Shown: positions 45,577 to 54,745, counted from the first letter of the stretch. The stretch is 62,948 nucleotides of DNA from Ktedonobacteria bacterium (GCA_027459705.1 DAIDHM010000154.1:1-62948); one strand, 5' to 3'. Notes: a model not told the origin generated them from the sequence alone. Made by a program: numbers and translations.

Positions 45577-46371
45577 ATGCCAGAGACTACTATTCCCGCA
45601 CTTCAGATGCGTACCGTCACCAAAGCATTCGGGGGATTGACGGCGGTCGATTCGGTTGACCTGACCGTACAACCAGGCCAGATCTTCAGCATCATCGGGC
45701 CGAACGGCGCGGGCAAAGCGACCGTCTTTAACCTGATCACGGGGATTTATCAGCCCACGAATGGCGATATCCTCTTGCAGGGACAATCGCTCAAAGGGCT
45801 CACGCCAGATCGTGTCCTGCGGCGTGGCATTGCGCGCACCTTCCAGAACATTCGGCTCTTCAGCAACATGACGGTGATGGAGAACATCCTGGTCGGCGAA
45901 CACAAGACTTTTCCAGGTGATCTGATCTCGATCATCTTCCACCTCCCAAATTATCAGAGCGCTGAAAAACACGCGCGAACCCGCGCGCTCGAATTACTCT
46001 CGTTCTTCGGGCCGAAAATGGTCGCCCTGAAGGATGAATACGCTGCAAACCTCTCATACGCTGACCGGCGACGTGTCGAGATCGCGCGGGCCCTCGGGTC
46101 TAACCCAAAGGTCTTGCTGCTCGATGAGCCAACGGCCGGCATGAACGATGCCGAGACCGCTGAAGCCGTGGGATATATCACCCGTATGCGCGAACAGTTC
46201 AATCTCACAATCGTGCTCATCGAACATAAGCTCCAGGTGACGATGGGAATCTCTGACCGCATTGCCGTGTTAGACTACGGCAAGAAGATCGCCGAAGGTC
46301 TCCCTGAGGAGATCCAGCGCAACGAGCAGGTCATCGAAGCCTATCTAGGTCGGAAGGTCGTGGTGGAGTAG
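45577..46371 (+). CDS. livG: Branched-chain amino acid ABC transporter ATPase LivG, altered Walker A
   Basis: ATPase subunit of 264 residues. The family order is intact: the A-loop region, Walker A as GPNGAGKATVFN, the Q-loop segment ARTFQNIRLF, the signature region NLSYADRRRVEIARAL and Walker B LLLDEPTAG, then LIEHKL with the switch His. Two positions are unusual: the Mg-binding Thr after the Walker Lys is Ala48, and the signature Gly is Ala162. LivF next door keeps both. ATG 45577 has GGGAGG upstream. It is likely to pair with LivF in the transporter. Confidence 0.92.
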   Translation: MPETTIPALQMRTVTKAFGGLTAVDSVDLTVQPGQIFSIIGPNGAGKATVFNLITGIYQPTNGDILLQGQSLKGLTPDRVLRRGIARTFQNIRLFSNMTVMENILVGEHKTFPGDLISIIFHLPNYQSAEKHARTRALELLSFFGPKMVALKDEYAANLSYADRRRVEIARALGSNPKVLLLDEPTAGMNDAETAEAVGYITRMREQFNLTIVLIEHKLQVTMGISDRIAVLDYGKKIAEGLPEEIQRNEQVIEAYLGRKVVVE

Positions 46372-46375
46372 GGAT

Positions 46376-47080
46376 ATGTTGGAATTGCAAGCGGTTACCG
46401 CGGGCTATGGGCCTGCTGAGGTGCTCCACCAGGTCACGCTGCAGGTCAACCAGGGCGAGGTAGTCTCATTGCTGGGAGCAAACGCTGCTGGCAAGACGAC
46501 CACAATGAAAACCATATTCGGATTGGTGCCGACCCGCGGGGGACAGATCCTCTTTGAAGGCCAGCGCATAGATAAGCTTCAGCCCGATCAGATCATCGCC
46601 CGTGGTCTCGCGCTGGTCCCAGAGGGGCGCCGCGTCTTCTCGCGCATGTCAGTCCGCGAAAATCTGGAGATGGGTGCCTATATGCAGAATGATCGGACGG
46701 TCATCACGCAGGGCATCGATTTGGTATATGATCTCTTTCCCCGCCTCCGCGAGCGCGATAAACAACTCGCCGGGACGATGTCGGGCGGCGAACAGCAGAT
46801 GCTGGCGATCGGTCGCGCGCTGGTCGCGCGCCCACGTCTCATCTGCATGGACGAACCTTCACTGGGGCTTTCGCCGTTGCTCGTGCAACTGGTCTTCGAT
46901 ACCATCCAGAAAATTCGCAAAGAAGGGGTCACCGTCCTCCTCGTCGAACAGAATGCCTTCATGGCACTCAATATCGCCGATCGCGGGTACGTCTTGCAGA
47001 CTGGTCGCATAATCCTCAACGATACCGCACAGAAGCTGCTCGTTAACGATACGGTGCGTGCCGCTTATCTGGGTGGTTGA
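46376..47080 (+). CDS. livF: Branched-chain amino acid ABC transporter ATPase LivF
   Basis: Second ATPase subunit, 234 residues, with canonical motifs: Walker A GANAAGKTTTMK, signature MSGGEQQMLAIGRAL, Walker B LICMDEPSLGLS and the His switch in LLVEQNAFM (Gln-Asn, usual for LivF). It starts four bases after the livG stop. In the LivFG dimer each nucleotide site combines Walker A of one with the signature of the other, so both sites would be affected by the LivG changes. Last gene of the operon. Confidence 0.95.
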   Translation: MLELQAVTAGYGPAEVLHQVTLQVNQGEVVSLLGANAAGKTTTMKTIFGLVPTRGGQILFEGQRIDKLQPDQIIARGLALVPEGRRVFSRMSVRENLEMGAYMQNDRTVITQGIDLVYDLFPRLRERDKQLAGTMSGGEQQMLAIGRALVARPRLICMDEPSLGLSPLLVQLVFDTIQKIRKEGVTVLLVEQNAFMALNIADRGYVLQTGRIILNDTAQKLLVNDTVRAAYLGG

Positions 47081-47155
47081 TGACGAAGCCCGACATGGAC
47101 GGGAAACACAGGGCTGCTATCGCAGCATGGTTCCCGATAATGTGTCGATAGTTGA

Positions 47156-47195
47156 GTACCCCTCCCTCATTCTCCATTGAATCGGGGAGGGGTAC
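47156..47195 (+). terminator. Terminator hairpin of the liv operon
   Basis: Arms GTACCCCTCCC (47156-47166) and GGGAGGGGTAC (47185-47195) pair perfectly around an 18-nt loop. The sequence after it is mildly T-rich (CGCTTTC). It lies 75 bp after livF. No gene is visible in the rest of 47081-47326. Confidence 0.6.
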
Positions 47196-47326
47196 CGCTT
47201 TCAATATTACAGGTCTCTGATCGTGCTCACCACATCACGGCAGTGTGGGTTCAGTTAGATCTCTGCCGAAGTGTGAGATTACTTGGGTGAAATGTATCAG
47301 TTACTTGCTGCAAGGTTTACTGTGCT

Positions 47327-49093
47327 TCAATTGACCGCGCCACTTGAACCCGTGGTCCTGGCGAAGTTGGGCGCGCGGTGCGATACCTGCGAGATGATGA
47401 GCGTTACCCGTGGCAACTGGGCACGCTGTCCAACCGTGAGCGTTCCCTCTTGACCAGGTCGTGCGAAGAGCAACGTCACACCCGTGATCTGTGGAAGCGT
47501 ACTGATAGACTCGCGCACAATGGTCCAACCCGCGGACTGCAGATGCTGGCGATAAAAATCCAACACCATGCGCGGCGCGTGATCGGTTTGGAGCGTCTGC
47601 CAAAACGACGACGCCCGCGATTCATCCGCCAGTAATATCGCGCCAGGGTAAACGACGATGTCGCTCATACTGCGTATGCCCACATCGGCGATTGTGGGTT
47701 GTGGTTGCGGGACATTTCCACCTGGTTGAGTAGCTTGAGGCGGGGATGGTAGTGTGTCTGGCGGATGAACGACGATGGGAGGCGCAGGTGGCGGAGTGAG
47801 AGGCGGAGTGGTTTGGGGACGCAACGGCAACCCCAGCCGGGCAGGTCGCAAACGAGTCGGAATCTGGGACGCGGGTACCACGGAGTGCGTGACCTTCACC
47901 GCTGCCATTTCGCGTGTGGTGATTGCCAGAATCTCGCGTGTCAGTGGCTGTGGCTCGGCCGGACGTAGCCGTTGAGCCTCGCGCTGATGTTCCGCGGCTT
48001 CGGTCAGCGCGCCGCGTGTCTTGAGTAAAGAGGCTAAACGATTATGGGTCTCGGCCAGAAATGGATTGAGTCGCAGAGCCTCGCGGTACTGTTCCTCGGC
48101 GGCGTCATAACGACTGGCACGTTTCAAAATATCGCCATAGAGGCCACGTGCCGCACCATAACCAGGCCAGAGCCGCAACGCTTCACGCACGTGGAGGGTA
48201 GCACGCGCCAGGTCACTCTGCTCAATCTCTAATTGAGCTAAAGCCGCATGCGCGAAGGGATCCTCAGTGCTGACTGCGACAGCATGTTCCAAGGCCGCGC
48301 GCGCGGTGGTATATTCACGTGACTCTAAAAGCGCCAATCCATACGGTACCAACACGCGCGGCACATCACCATGCTCGGTCAATAAGGCCTGGTAAATAGA
48401 TAGCGCATCTTCCAGGCGACGCGCGTGGAAATGAATCTGCGCGAGTGTCAGACGTGCTTCGAAGAGTTCCAGTATCTCCGCGGACGCGTTCGCGATAACT
48501 TCCTCAGCCTCAGCAATCCGGCCTTGCGCCGCCAGCACCCACGCTAACCCCGCATACGGAGTTGGAGATCCCAGTTGCATGGCTCCCCGGTAGGCACGCT
48601 CCGCTTCGGGATAGCGTTCCAGGAATCTACTGACATCGCCGAGGGTGCGCAGAGCAGTAGCGACGATGGGCAACTGGGTGGCAGCTTCACGCGCCGACTG
48701 GTAAGCGCGATCATATTCGCCCGCGCCAAGTTCTGCCAACGCCAGGAGGCGGCGCGGCAAGGTGGTGGGAGACCAGCGTTGGCGGGCACGATGCAGTTCC
48801 GCCGCGGCCTCACCACGCCGCCCCTGCAAACCAAGCACATAAATACGCAGGAGGACCGGGGCGGGTTTACGCGGAGTACGTTGGGCGGCGATCTCAAAGA
48901 GATGGAGCGCCTCCGCGTAATGCTCAGATTCGAGCATGGCCAGCCCCTGCCGCATCTCGCGGACGGAGGATTGGAATTGTTGAGAATTGCGTAGGTGAGC
49001 GAACCATTCTTTAGGCCACAAGACACGCCCAATGACGATCACGACGGCCATGATCGCCACAAACAGTCCGCTGGTGACGACTGAAATTCCCAT
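47327..49093 (-). CDS. Membrane-anchored tetratricopeptide repeat protein
   Basis: Protein of 588 residues. An N-terminal helix (residues about 8-30, GLFVAIMAVVIVIGRVLWP) anchors it; TPR-like repeats fill about 45-400 (for example ALHLFEIAAQRTPRKPAPVL and AEEQYREALRLNPFLAETHN). A Pro-rich linker at about 420-475 (RPQTTPPLTPPPAPP) precedes a C-terminal domain of about 100 residues starting DIVVYPGAILLADES. TPR arrays mediate protein contacts. The C-terminal domain resembles none I know. ATG 49093 follows GGAGAGAG. It stands alone on the minus strand. Confidence 0.72.
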   Translation of the reverse strand: MGISVVTSGLFVAIMAVVIVIGRVLWPKEWFAHLRNSQQFQSSVREMRQGLAMLESEHYAEALHLFEIAAQRTPRKPAPVLLRIYVLGLQGRRGEAAAELHRARQRWSPTTLPRRLLALAELGAGEYDRAYQSAREAATQLPIVATALRTLGDVSRFLERYPEAERAYRGAMQLGSPTPYAGLAWVLAAQGRIAEAEEVIANASAEILELFEARLTLAQIHFHARRLEDALSIYQALLTEHGDVPRVLVPYGLALLESREYTTARAALEHAVAVSTEDPFAHAALAQLEIEQSDLARATLHVREALRLWPGYGAARGLYGDILKRASRYDAAEEQYREALRLNPFLAETHNRLASLLKTRGALTEAAEHQREAQRLRPAEPQPLTREILAITTREMAAVKVTHSVVPASQIPTRLRPARLGLPLRPQTTPPLTPPPAPPIVVHPPDTLPSPPQATQPGGNVPQPQPTIADVGIRSMSDIVVYPGAILLADESRASSFWQTLQTDHAPRMVLDFYRQHLQSAGWTIVRESISTLPQITGVTLLFARPGQEGTLTVGQRAQLPRVTLIISQVSHRAPNFARTTGSSGAVN

Positions 49094-49231
49094 CGTCCGT
49101 CTCTCTCCATCACGCCATGTTTATTCTTGGTCTATAGTACCGCACCTTGCGCGATTGCGCTACATCCTCAATAAGTCTGAAGAGCAAACTCATGGCCAGG
49201 AGCGTTCTCCAATGCACGACGCTGTTGGAGG

Positions 49232-50068
49232 CTATTCGACCAGCGACCGGGTGATGGCGATCATCGCGACAAAACTACGGAAGATAGCCAGCCGATCCGT
49301 GCCGACACAGCGCACGGTCCGTGGTTGATCGGGGTATACAGCACAGTCGCGGATCGCGAGACAAGCCGCGGCCATATCCGCCGTCATAAATGTCACTTCG
49401 ACAGTCGTAGGGGTGGCATACACCGGCACGAGCTGGCGTGCCGGCAGCGCCGCAATCGCCCGCTGTGCCCCGGCTTGCACTAACTCGCGCGCGACGCGGG
49501 GGTGCAGGCTATCAGCGGCGAAGCGTGAGACGCTCGCTTTGACTACGACGGTCTCAATCTCTGGAATGAGCGCCTGCGCGTCCTCGGCGGTAGCCGCGTC
49601 TCCCGTGATCAGCGCGACAGGGACGCCATAGTGCGCCGCGACAAGTCCATTCAATCCCAGTTCCCCTGCCGGACGGCCATCCACGCGCACTTCCCAGATT
49701 GCCCGGGGATTATAGGTATGGCTCAGGATAGCTGGATGTGCGCTGATAGCTCCGTGATAACCGACGCATAGGATAGCGTCGAAGCTGCTATCCAGCCCCT
49801 CCATCATATAGAGCGGCTTGTGGCGTCCCGCAATCAAGCGCGCATCACCATGGATCTCATCCGGCGGATAATTGCGCATGGTCGCGTGCGCATCATTGAC
49901 CGTGATCGCCGCGTCGGGAGCGGCTTCCAGCACTCCATCGATCACGGCGTTCAACTCACCAAGCAGCAAACGCCTCCCCAGGGCGTAATCATCGCCAGTG
50001 GTGCGGATCTGTTCCCAATCCGAGATTCCTGCTACCCCTTCGGCGTCGATAGATATATAGACGCGCAT
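49232..50068 (-). CDS. M55 family D-aminopeptidase (DppA-like)
   Basis: Zinc peptidase of 278 residues of the DppA type, which cleaves D-Ala-D-Ala and D-amino dipeptides. The metal ligands are in place: Asp8 and Glu10 (SIDAEGVAG), His61 (NDAH) and His105 (GYHG), with a conserved His near 117 (SHTYN) as the likely catalytic residue. ATG 50068 matches the family start; the open frame runs on to 50182. The ribosome site is weak. No dpp transporter is adjacent, though the liv operon lies to the left. Confidence 0.88.
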   Translation of the reverse strand: MRVYISIDAEGVAGISDWEQIRTTGDDYALGRRLLLGELNAVIDGVLEAAPDAAITVNDAHATMRNYPPDEIHGDARLIAGRHKPLYMMEGLDSSFDAILCVGYHGAISAHPAILSHTYNPRAIWEVRVDGRPAGELGLNGLVAAHYGVPVALITGDAATAEDAQALIPEIETVVVKASVSRFAADSLHPRVARELVQAGAQRAIAALPARQLVPVYATPTTVEVTFMTADMAAACLAIRDCAVYPDQPRTVRCVGTDRLAIFRSFVAMIAITRSLVE

Positions 50069-50217
50069 CTGCCCACTCTTTCTGGTGACCTCAAGCCATC
50101 CGGCACCTACACGATAGTATACTGTACATAGGCCAGCTACCGCCGAGCTGTCACACCTCATGCTGAGGATTTGTGACAGCACGACGCTTCACTGGACATC
50201 TCCATAAAGGAGCAACG

Positions 50218-50631
50218 ATGATGAAGGATAATTCACACGTGCGCCTTTCACATAACACGGAGCCAACACCACGATTTTTTGCGTCATTGGCTCCGTGGTG
50301 GGCATTATATAGTTTCGGCGTACTGTGGCTGGGTGCGATGACTGGCCTGACCGGCTGGATGATGCATCGTGGTCAACGACTCATCTGGTCAGCGCTCACG
50401 GCGATCGGCGCTGGGACGGTCGTCGCGGCGGGAGGTCTGTTCTGGCAACGATCAGCCTGGCAACAGCGCGCCCGTCGCTGGCAAGCGTACCATCCCATCG
50501 GTGACACCCGGATCGCCACCATTGAGAGGCGCACTGGCTACATGGTACGTATCTTGGCTGGCCTGGGCCTCACAATCCTCGCGGCCGCAGTGCGCGCCGC
50601 CTTCCGCCATGGCCCAGCGCGGCAACTATGA
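50218..50631 (+). CDS. Small membrane protein
   Basis: Protein of 137 residues with three hydrophobic segments (WALYSFGVLWLGAMTGLTGW, WSALTAIGAGTVVAAGGLFW and a third near residues 108-125). ATG 50218 has AAGGAG upstream. Function unknown. It converges on the BNR-like gene with only 3 bp between stops. Confidence 0.62.
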   Translation: MMKDNSHVRLSHNTEPTPRFFASLAPWWALYSFGVLWLGAMTGLTGWMMHRGQRLIWSALTAIGAGTVVAAGGLFWQRSAWQQRARRWQAYHPIGDTRIATIERRTGYMVRILAGLGLTILAAAVRAAFRHGPARQL

Positions 50632-50634
50632 GAT

Positions 50635-51975
50635 TCACGCCGGAGCATGGTACATGAGCCCGGGCGGTGTGATGTTATTTCCCGTTCCATCGATGGAAAA
50701 TGTCGCATACCATAATGCGAGTGGATGCCCCGATGGCGTCCAAGAAACGTTGGTCAGACCAGGTCCATTGGCGATAATGGTCTGCCAGACATGCGTTGAT
50801 GGACTCCACTCAGAAATAAGCAATTGGATAGTATTCCCATCCGCTTGTGTATAGAGTTGATCCGCATTCAAGATTGTTCCATCTGGAACAAAGAAAAGAT
50901 GATTCCCATTCGTCTGGCCCGATGCAGCAGGTACATCCGGGATAGTCGCGATGCTGGTGAAGGTATGCCCTCCATCGATCGATTGTACAATCGATGTTGA
51001 CGCGTTGTTCTGATTATAGGTCTGACCGTATAAGGTTTTCCCGTCAACACTCACAACTGTAAATGTATCAGGTACAACCCCACTTGCGGTTACATATTGC
51101 CATGACTTCCCCTGATCGCTGGTTGCAATGAAGTGAGCGATTCCAGGTGCGCTATCCAGATGTAGCACTAATGTAGCTCCAAGTGAGACTGCTTCATCGA
51201 AGATATACGGCGGTCCTATATGATATGTAGCAAGTGAAGTCAAATTCAGCCAACTCAATGCTCCACCATTCGTGCTGATCGCGAGTTGATACGCGGGAAC
51301 CAGGCCATCATTTGTCTGGGTAAAATGCCTGACATACATAAACAATGATGAGCCTGCCCAGGCGACTTCATCAATATTCACTGTCACATTGCCATTTCCG
51401 GTGGGAGGGGTAAGTTCCTGCCACGACAAACCACCACTCAAAGAGCGATACCAGGGTAAGTCATAGGTATCACTGCATGGGCAGAGCTGAGTAGCTTGCA
51501 TGACCAGTTCTTGGGGATTTAAAGGATTGATTTGCAATGAGCATCCAAAACTTGTTATATTCGTCGCGTTCGCTACCCAACTATGGCCACCATCATGCGT
51601 TATCCCGATCGTAAGAGTGTTTTGATAGGCGCTAACGTTTTTCGGATCGGTTGCATCTGGCATGTTCCCACAGGCATAGCCAGTCAAAGGATCACTTTGC
51701 GCAAAAACTACATTCATCGCATAGGGAACAGTGACACGCATCCATCCCTGTAAAGATATGGTTGATTGTGGTGTCGCTGTTCCCGTTGGCAGCGTCACTG
51801 TGATAGGTTGTGGTGTCGCTGTGCTAGGTCGTTGCGTCCCAGTGGCCTCATAATTGACGATTGGGGAGGATGAATGGCTTGACCCATCAGGAGTACCAAA
51901 GGCGTAGATTGTCGTACCAATAGTCAGTGCAATGGCACACGTTGCCAGAATTGCGGCCAATATTTTGCGTCGCAT
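50635..51975 (-). CDS. Exported BNR/sialidase-like repeat protein
   Basis: Protein of 446 residues. A signal peptide or anchor helix (KILAAILATCAIALTIGTTI) is followed by a Thr/Pro linker and a beta-propeller-like region. BNR (Asp-box) style repeats are visible as ITHDGGHSWVAN, SLSGGLSWQEL, STNGGALSWLNL, TSDQGKSWQYV and SIDGGHTFTSI. Such propellers form sialidases and many non-enzymatic surface proteins; the catalytic residues of sialidases are not evident. ATG 51975 has AGGAGA nine bases upstream. Confidence 0.75.
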   Translation of the reverse strand: MRRKILAAILATCAIALTIGTTIYAFGTPDGSSHSSSPIVNYEATGTQRPSTATPQPITVTLPTGTATPQSTISLQGWMRVTVPYAMNVVFAQSDPLTGYACGNMPDATDPKNVSAYQNTLTIGITHDGGHSWVANATNITSFGCSLQINPLNPQELVMQATQLCPCSDTYDLPWYRSLSGGLSWQELTPPTGNGNVTVNIDEVAWAGSSLFMYVRHFTQTNDGLVPAYQLAISTNGGALSWLNLTSLATYHIGPPYIFDEAVSLGATLVLHLDSAPGIAHFIATSDQGKSWQYVTASGVVPDTFTVVSVDGKTLYGQTYNQNNASTSIVQSIDGGHTFTSIATIPDVPAASGQTNGNHLFFVPDGTILNADQLYTQADGNTIQLLISEWSPSTHVWQTIIANGPGLTNVSWTPSGHPLALWYATFSIDGTGNNITPPGLMYHAPA

Positions 51976-52460
51976 GTATCGATTTCTCCTGTTTCATGAC
52001 AATCTGCATAATTACAGTGACACATCAGAACCAAACAACCACAATTATGCAAAAACACCACTATATACTAACAGACGTCACGGATGCGTACCAGTAACTA
52101 GTTGGGATGCGCATGTGGTGGCGAAGCACATAGAAAAGCACCACATATAGATGGGTGCTTTGAAGTCAGTTTCCTGCAGATTGTATACCTTTTCTGCAAT
52201 TGTCAGGAGCTACCGCCTTGCTACATTGCACGTTCTCAGGAAATGTAAGCTACCACCAGATGTCCAGAAGACTCGTGAACCACCGCAGGGCGCCATCGGC
52301 TATTCGCGCATGGCACCCTGCGGTGGTTCGATACATGACATTAGCCTCACAACCTCACTTGCGGCGGTTCAACGACAGCAATGTGGCTGAACTACCCGAA
52401 ATATCTGTGGGATGGCGCGCCAAACGACCATGGACCGTGGATGCGCACAACCACACATAA
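51976..52460. other. Intergenic region with a hairpin
   Basis: This 485-bp gap is AT-rich near the BNR gene start, where its promoter should be. The right part holds the 19-bp hairpin at 52277-52329. Open frames here lack ribosome sites and I call none. Confidence 0.45.
52277..52329. terminator. 19-bp hairpin downstream of the GerW-like gene
   Basis: Arms 52277-52295 and 52311-52329 pair with one mismatch around a 15-nt loop. On the minus strand it lies about 130 bp after the GerW-like gene and could end that operon. Confidence 0.5.
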
Positions 52461-52925
52461 TCAGGAAATCTTCCCCATATTTCTGCGCAACAGCAACCGC
52501 AAGAACGGCGTCAGCGCGATCATGGTCGCGGTGCCACTCGCCAGCGCGGCCAGGATAACTCGCGTCGAATCGATGATCGGCTTGATGCGTACCTGGTCAG
52601 GGGTGATGATGATCACGGCAACTGGCCGACCCTTCACCCCGCCGCCACCACCGTACCCTTCCCCGCCGACGATAGGCTTATCCATTCGCGGACTCGGCGC
52701 GCTACCCGCGCCGCCGCCCAGTCCCAATCCCGCCTGAACCTCTGAGCACGGGATGATGACCGTCGTGCCGCGTTCAATCGGGCGTCCGAACACCGCATCC
52801 ACGTTCGACATATCGAGCAGTTTGCTCAGATTATGATCGATATGTCCGGATATCGTCGTCTCTGTTTGGATTGTCGGATTTCCCGCGTTCGTCGGCGGAT
52901 TAGTGGTAGTGTTTGTTGGCGACAT
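52461..52925 (-). CDS. GerW family (YtfJ-like) sporulation protein
   Basis: Protein of about 154 residues. The core matches the GerW pattern: DAVFGRPIERGTTVIIPCSE, AGLGLGGGAG, and a Gly-rich loop followed by KGRPVAVIIITPDQVRIKPI. A C-terminal membrane helix follows (VILAALASGTATMIALTPF). In Bacillus, GerW acts in spore germination; relatives exist in non-sporulating bacteria. The start may be ATG 52925 or GTG 52931, the latter overlapping the upstream stop. It forms a coupled pair with the gene at 52928. Confidence 0.8.
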   Translation of the reverse strand: MSPTNTTTNPPTNAGNPTIQTETTISGHIDHNLSKLLDMSNVDAVFGRPIERGTTVIIPCSEVQAGLGLGGGAGSAPSPRMDKPIVGGEGYGGGGGVKGRPVAVIIITPDQVRIKPIIDSTRVILAALASGTATMIALTPFLRLLLRRNMGKIS

Positions 52926-52927
52926 AG

Positions 52928-53227
52928 TCACGCTCGCTTTCGTTGGCTGAAGTATAGGGCAAGACTGATGCCTGAAGCGACCAGCGTACCTCCGGCAACC
53001 GCTGCGATGATCATTGCCCGTCTGGTCGCCGGTGGAATGACATACTTTTTGACCTCAGACTCGCGAACGACTTCGATCCCGACCGGGCGTCGCATCTTCA
53101 CATCGACCCCCATGACCTTGCCCTTCGTCACCCGAATAATCGGTGTGATGACGCGCCCCATAATGGTCAACGGGTCACCAGTCACTTCCCTGTTGGTAAG
53201 TGAAAAGCGATCTTGCAGCTGTGTCAT
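52928..53227 (-). CDS. Small membrane protein coupled to the GerW-like gene
   Basis: Protein of 99 residues with a basic N-terminal domain (LTIMGRVITPIIRVTKGKVM) and one C-terminal helix (AMIIAAVAGGTLVASGISLA). ATG 53227 has GAGGAG about nine bases upstream. Its stop overlaps the GTG candidate of the next gene by four bases. It is probably a membrane partner of the GerW-like protein. No known family recognised. Confidence 0.65.
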   Translation of the reverse strand: MTQLQDRFSLTNREVTGDPLTIMGRVITPIIRVTKGKVMGVDVKMRRPVGIEVVRESEVKKYVIPPATRRAMIIAAVAGGTLVASGISLALYFSQRKRA

Positions 53228-53528
53228 AGGCCTAATCTCCTCTCTCGAGTGACGGAACGTCTCTTCATCGCCTCTTCTCTCGACATTTCAACTATACCCG
53301 CTGATGATCTCAAAGATCTCTCGTCTACCCTGGTTCCGTCACAAACACCACGGCTCTGACGCAGGCGGGATGCTGGTGGATGGGAGGTGCTTGTGATACA
53401 TTGACCAGAGTCGTGAGGTAGGCGAGAATACCGGCACCTATACTGCTAGCAAACTTAAGGCACGGGGCGTTGGGATGGAGGCGATCCGCTGCGCCGCGGG
53501 TACCCACACAACCAAGGGAGGTCACTCA
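53228..53528. other. Divergent intergenic region
   Basis: This 301-bp gap separates the GerW pair from the gene at 53529. Apart from the GGGAGG ribosome site of the plus gene I see nothing. Confidence 0.35.
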
Positions 53529-53924
53529 ATGTACTCGTATCGGTTACTGCGAAACAGAATCGCAGATGCTCTGGCAAAAATTACCGCTGAAATGATGGCG
53601 TTGGACTGGTCGGTCGCGCTCTCGCGCGATGATTTGCGTCACCGCATCCCTCAACTCCCGCCCATTATCTATCTCCATTTGCCTGCGACGAAGCGCTTCA
53701 ACAGCCCAGACGATGTCCGGCTAGCCTTGTGGGCTTCGTTACATCGATTGCACGATGAGGATGGAATTCTGGTCGATGAGGCGCAGGTCATGGACAACGG
53801 CGGACCGCCAACCTGGGGACCGGACCCATTGCTGGGCGGCAAAACACAGGAGAGTGGCAGCGCGATGGACCAGTTTGGGCTAGATGCATCCATAGACGCA
53901 AATTCAGATCTATCGGAGCAATGA
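53529..53924 (+). CDS. Hypothetical protein
   Basis: Protein of 131 residues, unrecognised, starting MYSYRLLRNRIADALAKITA. A helical N-terminal half gives way to an acidic, Gly-rich tail (MDNGGPPTWGPDPLLGGKTQ). No membrane segment is seen. ATG 53529 has GGGAGG about eight bases upstream, preferred over the frame start at 53475. It converges on the DUF1992 gene 29 bp away. Confidence 0.55.
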   Translation: MYSYRLLRNRIADALAKITAEMMALDWSVALSRDDLRHRIPQLPPIIYLHLPATKRFNSPDDVRLALWASLHRLHDEDGILVDEAQVMDNGGPPTWGPDPLLGGKTQESGSAMDQFGLDASIDANSDLSEQ

Positions 53925-53953
53925 CCCCCAACTCATGCCACGCGACGAGCGAC

Positions 53954-54505
53954 TCATACGTCGGTAAACGGCGGAAACTCGGCGTGAAACGCGCGCATGA
54001 GTTGTTCGACATCGATGACAGACCGGTGCATGATGGCTGGCGCGATAATGTTCAAAGAAAGGACCGCGCTACGCGCCTGGTGCAAGAGTTCGACATAGCG
54101 CAATGCGGCGCGCGCCAGAAACGCATTATATACCCGGCGATCAGTGCGAGTGACGACGCGGCGGCGATCGAGCACACCACGGCGATGGCGCAACTCTTCT
54201 AAAATGCGCTCTGCGCGTACCAGATCTTGGTCGATTTCTTTGCCGAGCGAAATTTCACGAGGAGCCAGGCCGTGGGTCCGCAAAATATCAAATTCCATTG
54301 CGCGATCGCCCTCATAGGGGTTCCTGTCCAGATTCAAGGGACGACCCGCGCTAGCCAAATTATCAAACTTACCAGCGGCCTGAGCGGCGCGGATCTGTTC
54401 ATCAACCAGGGACGCCCAGGTCTGCCCAGGACGACGAATAGGCAGCACAGGCTGATCGGCACCGGACCCGGCGGAGTGCGGATCGTTTGGCAGTGTGTCG
54501 GGCAT
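53954..54505 (-). CDS. DUF1992 (DnaJ-homologue C28-like) domain protein
   Basis: Protein of 183 residues. The DUF1992 core is clear at about 20-90: VDEQIRAAQAAGKFDNLASA then GRPLNLDRNPYEGDRAMEFD. The family has a J-domain-associated name in eukaryotes but no known bacterial role. A helical C-terminal region follows (LVRAERILEELRHRRGVLDR). ATG 54505 follows GGGAAG. It is the last ordinary chromosomal gene before the tRNA fragment. Confidence 0.8.
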   Translation of the reverse strand: MPDTLPNDPHSAGSGADQPVLPIRRPGQTWASLVDEQIRAAQAAGKFDNLASAGRPLNLDRNPYEGDRAMEFDILRTHGLAPREISLGKEIDQDLVRAERILEELRHRRGVLDRRRVVTRTDRRVYNAFLARAALRYVELLHQARSAVLSLNIIAPAIMHRSVIDVEQLMRAFHAEFPPFTDV

Positions 54506-54701
54506 AGTGTATACTTCCCTTCTTCCCCAATAACTCGACGGGATCAAACACCTGGTTGGGTAAGGTGGTAAGCGCGCATCAATCCACTCGCCAGCCGTTC
54601 TCTAGTAGATAATACAAAAATCGGCGCATATGAAGCACTTCTCTGTTCGACATTGACAAGAACAAGGAGAAAGCTGCTTCACGCGCCATCAGAGGTGGGA
54701 A

Positions 54702-54745
54702 TGGCTGGGGTACAGGGATTCGAACCCCGACCGACTGATCCAGAA
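54702..54745 (-). other. 3' half of a tRNA-Gln(CTG) gene, probable att site
   Basis: On the minus strand the 3' end reads TACCCCAGCCA, as in bacterial tRNA-Gln. The T arm is complete (GGTTCGAATCC with its stem) and the anticodon loop contains CTG (CAG at 54741-54743 on the plus strand). Upstream of the loop the sequence stops resembling a tRNA; there is no D arm, and 54746-54768 pairs only partly with the remaining strands. Integrases often use the tRNA 3' half as the recombination core, so this fits an att site, with the element on the right. The complete gene should lie at the far end, outside the window. Confidence 0.7.
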
